From the NCBI GenBank assembly GCA_902386135.1, contig CABMIB010000083.1:43361-107360 (forward strand): a stretch of 64,000 nucleotides of DNA. The letters run 5' to 3'. The notes under the pieces were generated by a model. That model saw only the letters and a list, made by a program, of their open reading frames with translations. It was not told the DNA's origin and did not search any database. The position numbers and the translations under genes are program-made. Shown in pieces: positions 62,687-64,000 of this stretch; the stretch's first letter is position 1; the number at the start of each line of letters is the position of its first letter. The DNA is from an uncultured archaeon. GTDB taxonomy: Archaea; Halobacteriota; Methanosarcinia; Methanosarcinales; Methanoperedenaceae.

Positions 62687-62901
62687 CACGAGCTGTGCTT
62701 GATAGCCTTTGTTGGACATGCATCAACACATGCGCAGCATTCGATGCAATCATCAACGCGCGTGGCTTTCGACTTTCCTTCCACAATATCATAAACGTTG
62801 GTCGGGCACACATTCACACATTCCCCCGCTCCGATGCATTTGTCCTCGTCAACTTCGATGGTCAGAGCTGCACCCTTGCTCTCATATTTTTTTACTGCCA
62901 T
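62683..62901 (-). CDS. small ferredoxin, one cluster site with a missing cysteine
   Basis: 72 residues with two ferredoxin half-motifs. The second is standard (CIECCACVDACP, Cys52/55/58/62). In the first, CIGAGECVNVCP, the second cysteine is replaced by Ala25 (Cys22, Cys28, Cys32 remain), so this site may hold a [3Fe-4S] cluster. The N-terminus (MAVKKYESKGAALTIEVDED) is typical of soluble archaeal ferredoxins. GGAGAAAT precedes the ATG. Partner enzymes unknown. Confidence 0.9.
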   Translation of the reverse strand: MAVKKYESKGAALTIEVDEDKCIGAGECVNVCPTNVYDIVEGKSKATRVDDCIECCACVDACPTKAIKHSSC

Positions 62902-63218
62902 GATTATTTCTCCAAAAATGTTTACTGTTTTTATTCTTGTTTATAGGTTTTGGTTCGCGGAACGCATGAAAAAATGATGAGGGATAGATAAGCTCAACAG
63001 ACAATATTTCTCTCTATAAAAATTCTTTGAAAAGGGGAACTTGCATCGGAATCAGTTATCTGGAATCTCTGGATAACCACCGTTGATGGCAAAAACTATG
63101 ATATAGAGCCCATGTAGCAGTATGAAAGCTTCAGTGTGGAACAGAATAGTCGTTTTGAATCTGACCTTCATACAATTATGAAAGATATATATCGACAAAA
63201 GCAAAGAAAGGGCTAACT
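62902..63218. other. intergenic region with a broken plus-strand frame
   Basis: 317 bp. From about 63049 to 63215 a plus-strand frame reads ESVIWNLWITTVDGKNYDIEPM, then an in-frame TAG, then QYESFSVEQNSRFESDLHTI and onward to a TAA right before the next gene. It may be the tail of a lost gene. The rest is AT-rich without visible genes. Confidence 0.25.
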
Positions 63219-64000
63219 ATGGCAGATATGCATCCGAATAAACTGTTTTTTAATGATATTAGAGCCATACTTCAACAGGCAAGGCAGAAGGCATATACTG
63301 CCGTGAACTTTGCTATGGTAGAGGCGTACTGGCGGATCGGCAAACGGATAATTGATGAAGAGCAGCACGGAGAAGCTCGCGCAGAATATGGCAAACAGCT
63401 TATCAAGGAACTTTCAAAACAACTCTCTGCTGAATTTGGACGGGGGTTCGCAGAAGCAAACATCTGGAATTTCAGGCAGTTTTACCTGACATTCCCTGAG
63501 AGTGAAATTCTCTACACACTGCGTAGAGAATTAACATGGAGCCATTACCGCCTGATTATGCGGGTGGAGAATCCTGAAGCAAGGCAATATTACATTAATG
63601 AAGCGGCTGAGCAAAACTGGAGTACGAGACAGTTGGAACGGAATATCAACACCCTGTACTATGAAAGGATTCTTTCCACTACTAATAAGGAACTTGCTCT
63701 GGCTCAACAGAAGGGAATGCAAAAAACAGTGCCCACCGACTTCTTAAAAGACCCATATGTACTGGAGTTCTTAGGCTTAGAAACCCCGGCGAGCTTCTCC
63801 GAGAGAGATTTTGAGACCGCTATTATCAGCAACCTGCAGCAATTTCTTATGGAAATGGGTAAGGGCTTCTCCTTTGTGGGCAGACAATATCGCATCAGCA
63901 CCGAAACCAAACACTTTTTTATTGATCTGGTTTTTTACAATTTTTTACTTAAGTGTTTCGTCCTGATTGACCTGAAAATAGGCGAGCTGACACATCAAGA
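63219..64000 (+). CDS. DUF1016/YhcG-type PDDEXK nuclease-domain protein, 3' end missing
   Basis: The ATG at 63219 starts MADMHPNKLFFNDIRAILQQ; the frame is open to the window end (260 codons). The N-terminal DUF1016_N region is clear (AYWRIGKRIIDEEQHGEARAEYGKQLIKELS, FGRGFAEANIWNFRQFYLTFP, SWSHYR-like LTWSHYRLIMRVENPEARQYY). The C-terminal nuclease core begins QYRISTETKHFFIDLVFYNF and LIDLKIGEL, with Asp and D-x-K of the PDDEXK pattern. These proteins occur near restriction-modification and phage-defence genes. The usual length is about 330-360 residues, so roughly 80 are missing. Confidence 0.88.
   Translation, partial: MADMHPNKLFFNDIRAILQQARQKAYTAVNFAMVEAYWRIGKRIIDEEQHGEARAEYGKQLIKELSKQLSAEFGRGFAEANIWNFRQFYLTFPESEILYTLRRELTWSHYRLIMRVENPEARQYYINEAAEQNWSTRQLERNINTLYYERILSTTNKELALAQQKGMQKTVPTDFLKDPYVLEFLGLETPASFSERDFETAIISNLQQFLMEMGKGFSFVGRQYRISTETKHFFIDLVFYNFLLKCFVLIDLKIGELTHQ

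Noticed and set aside
63112..63117. In-frame TAG in the fragment before the DUF1016 gene as possible pyrrolysine
   Set aside because: No methylamine methyltransferase context, no start codon for the frame, and TAG is used as an ordinary stop by several genes here (cooC, the DUF92 gene).

Overview
The window is a piece of an archaeal chromosome, most likely from the Methanosarcinales or the ANME-2d/Methanoperedens side of that group. Archaeal markers include an MC1 chromosomal protein, the acetyl-CoA decarbonylase/synthase (ACDS) genes cdhA-cdhB-cdhC with cooC, a Methanosarcina-type S-layer protein with two S-layer domains and a C-terminal anchor, the archaeal CoA pair pantoate kinase/phosphopantothenate synthetase, a two-subunit lipoate ligase, RNase HII and a B12-dependent ribonucleotide reductase. 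The species is an inference; no rRNA is present.

Layout. 0-3.4 kb: 3' part of a large secreted subtilase. 3.5-5.4 kb: insertion-sequence wreckage, with an IS200-type HUH transposase fused to an IS5-type transposase, a frame break, and an 83-bp MITE-like derivative. 5.4-16.8 kb: a visibly AT-rich run of surface-glycan genes, all on the minus strand (glycosyltransferases, DegT aminotransferase, methyltransferases, B12-radical SAM enzyme, RmlB/C/A, flippase, epimerase). It continues into two less AT-rich nucleotide-sugar genes (16.8-19.0 kb). 19.0-24.6 kb: cooC-cdhC-cdhB-cdhA without cdhD/cdhE. 24.8-28.6 kb: nicotinamidase-like hydrolase, rnhB and membrane proteins. 28.6-43.0 kb: S-layer protein and a duplicated ABC-transporter operon (ATPase, secreted linker protein, FtsX/MacB-type permease). 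Between the two copies lie a membrane winged-helix regulator, a voltage-sensor/CorA fusion and a PHP-domain protein. 43.1-48.9 kb: CoA, lipoate and polyprenyl genes.

48.86-54.17 kb is a 5.3-kb integrated element. It is bounded by a 46-bp direct repeat that contains the 5' 43 nt of a tRNA-Arg(CCG) gene. The intact tRNA stands at the right end, next to a tyrosine recombinase. The cargo is three secreted proteins; one is a two-CXXCH haem protein whose reading frame is broken. 54.2-62.9 kb is core metabolism: CPBP protease, MC1, a probable Fe-S assembly operon, nrdJ, a radical SAM enzyme, a phosphoesterase and a ferredoxin. The window ends inside a DUF1016/YhcG-type nuclease gene.

The best candidate for an unusual system is the 55.8-58.9 kb operon. 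It encodes a DsrE-like protein, a 53-residue two-CxxC protein, an IscS homologue whose PLP-binding lysine is replaced by aspartate, and an IscU scaffold fused to a thioredoxin-reductase-like flavoprotein without the CxxC redox pair. Read together they suggest Fe-S assembly fed by sulfide or persulfide and NAD(P)H rather than by classical cysteine desulfuration. Also worth attention are the voltage-sensor/CorA fusion, the element that rebuilds the 5' half of its target tRNA, and the cis-prenyltransferase-like protein without its catalytic Asp motif.
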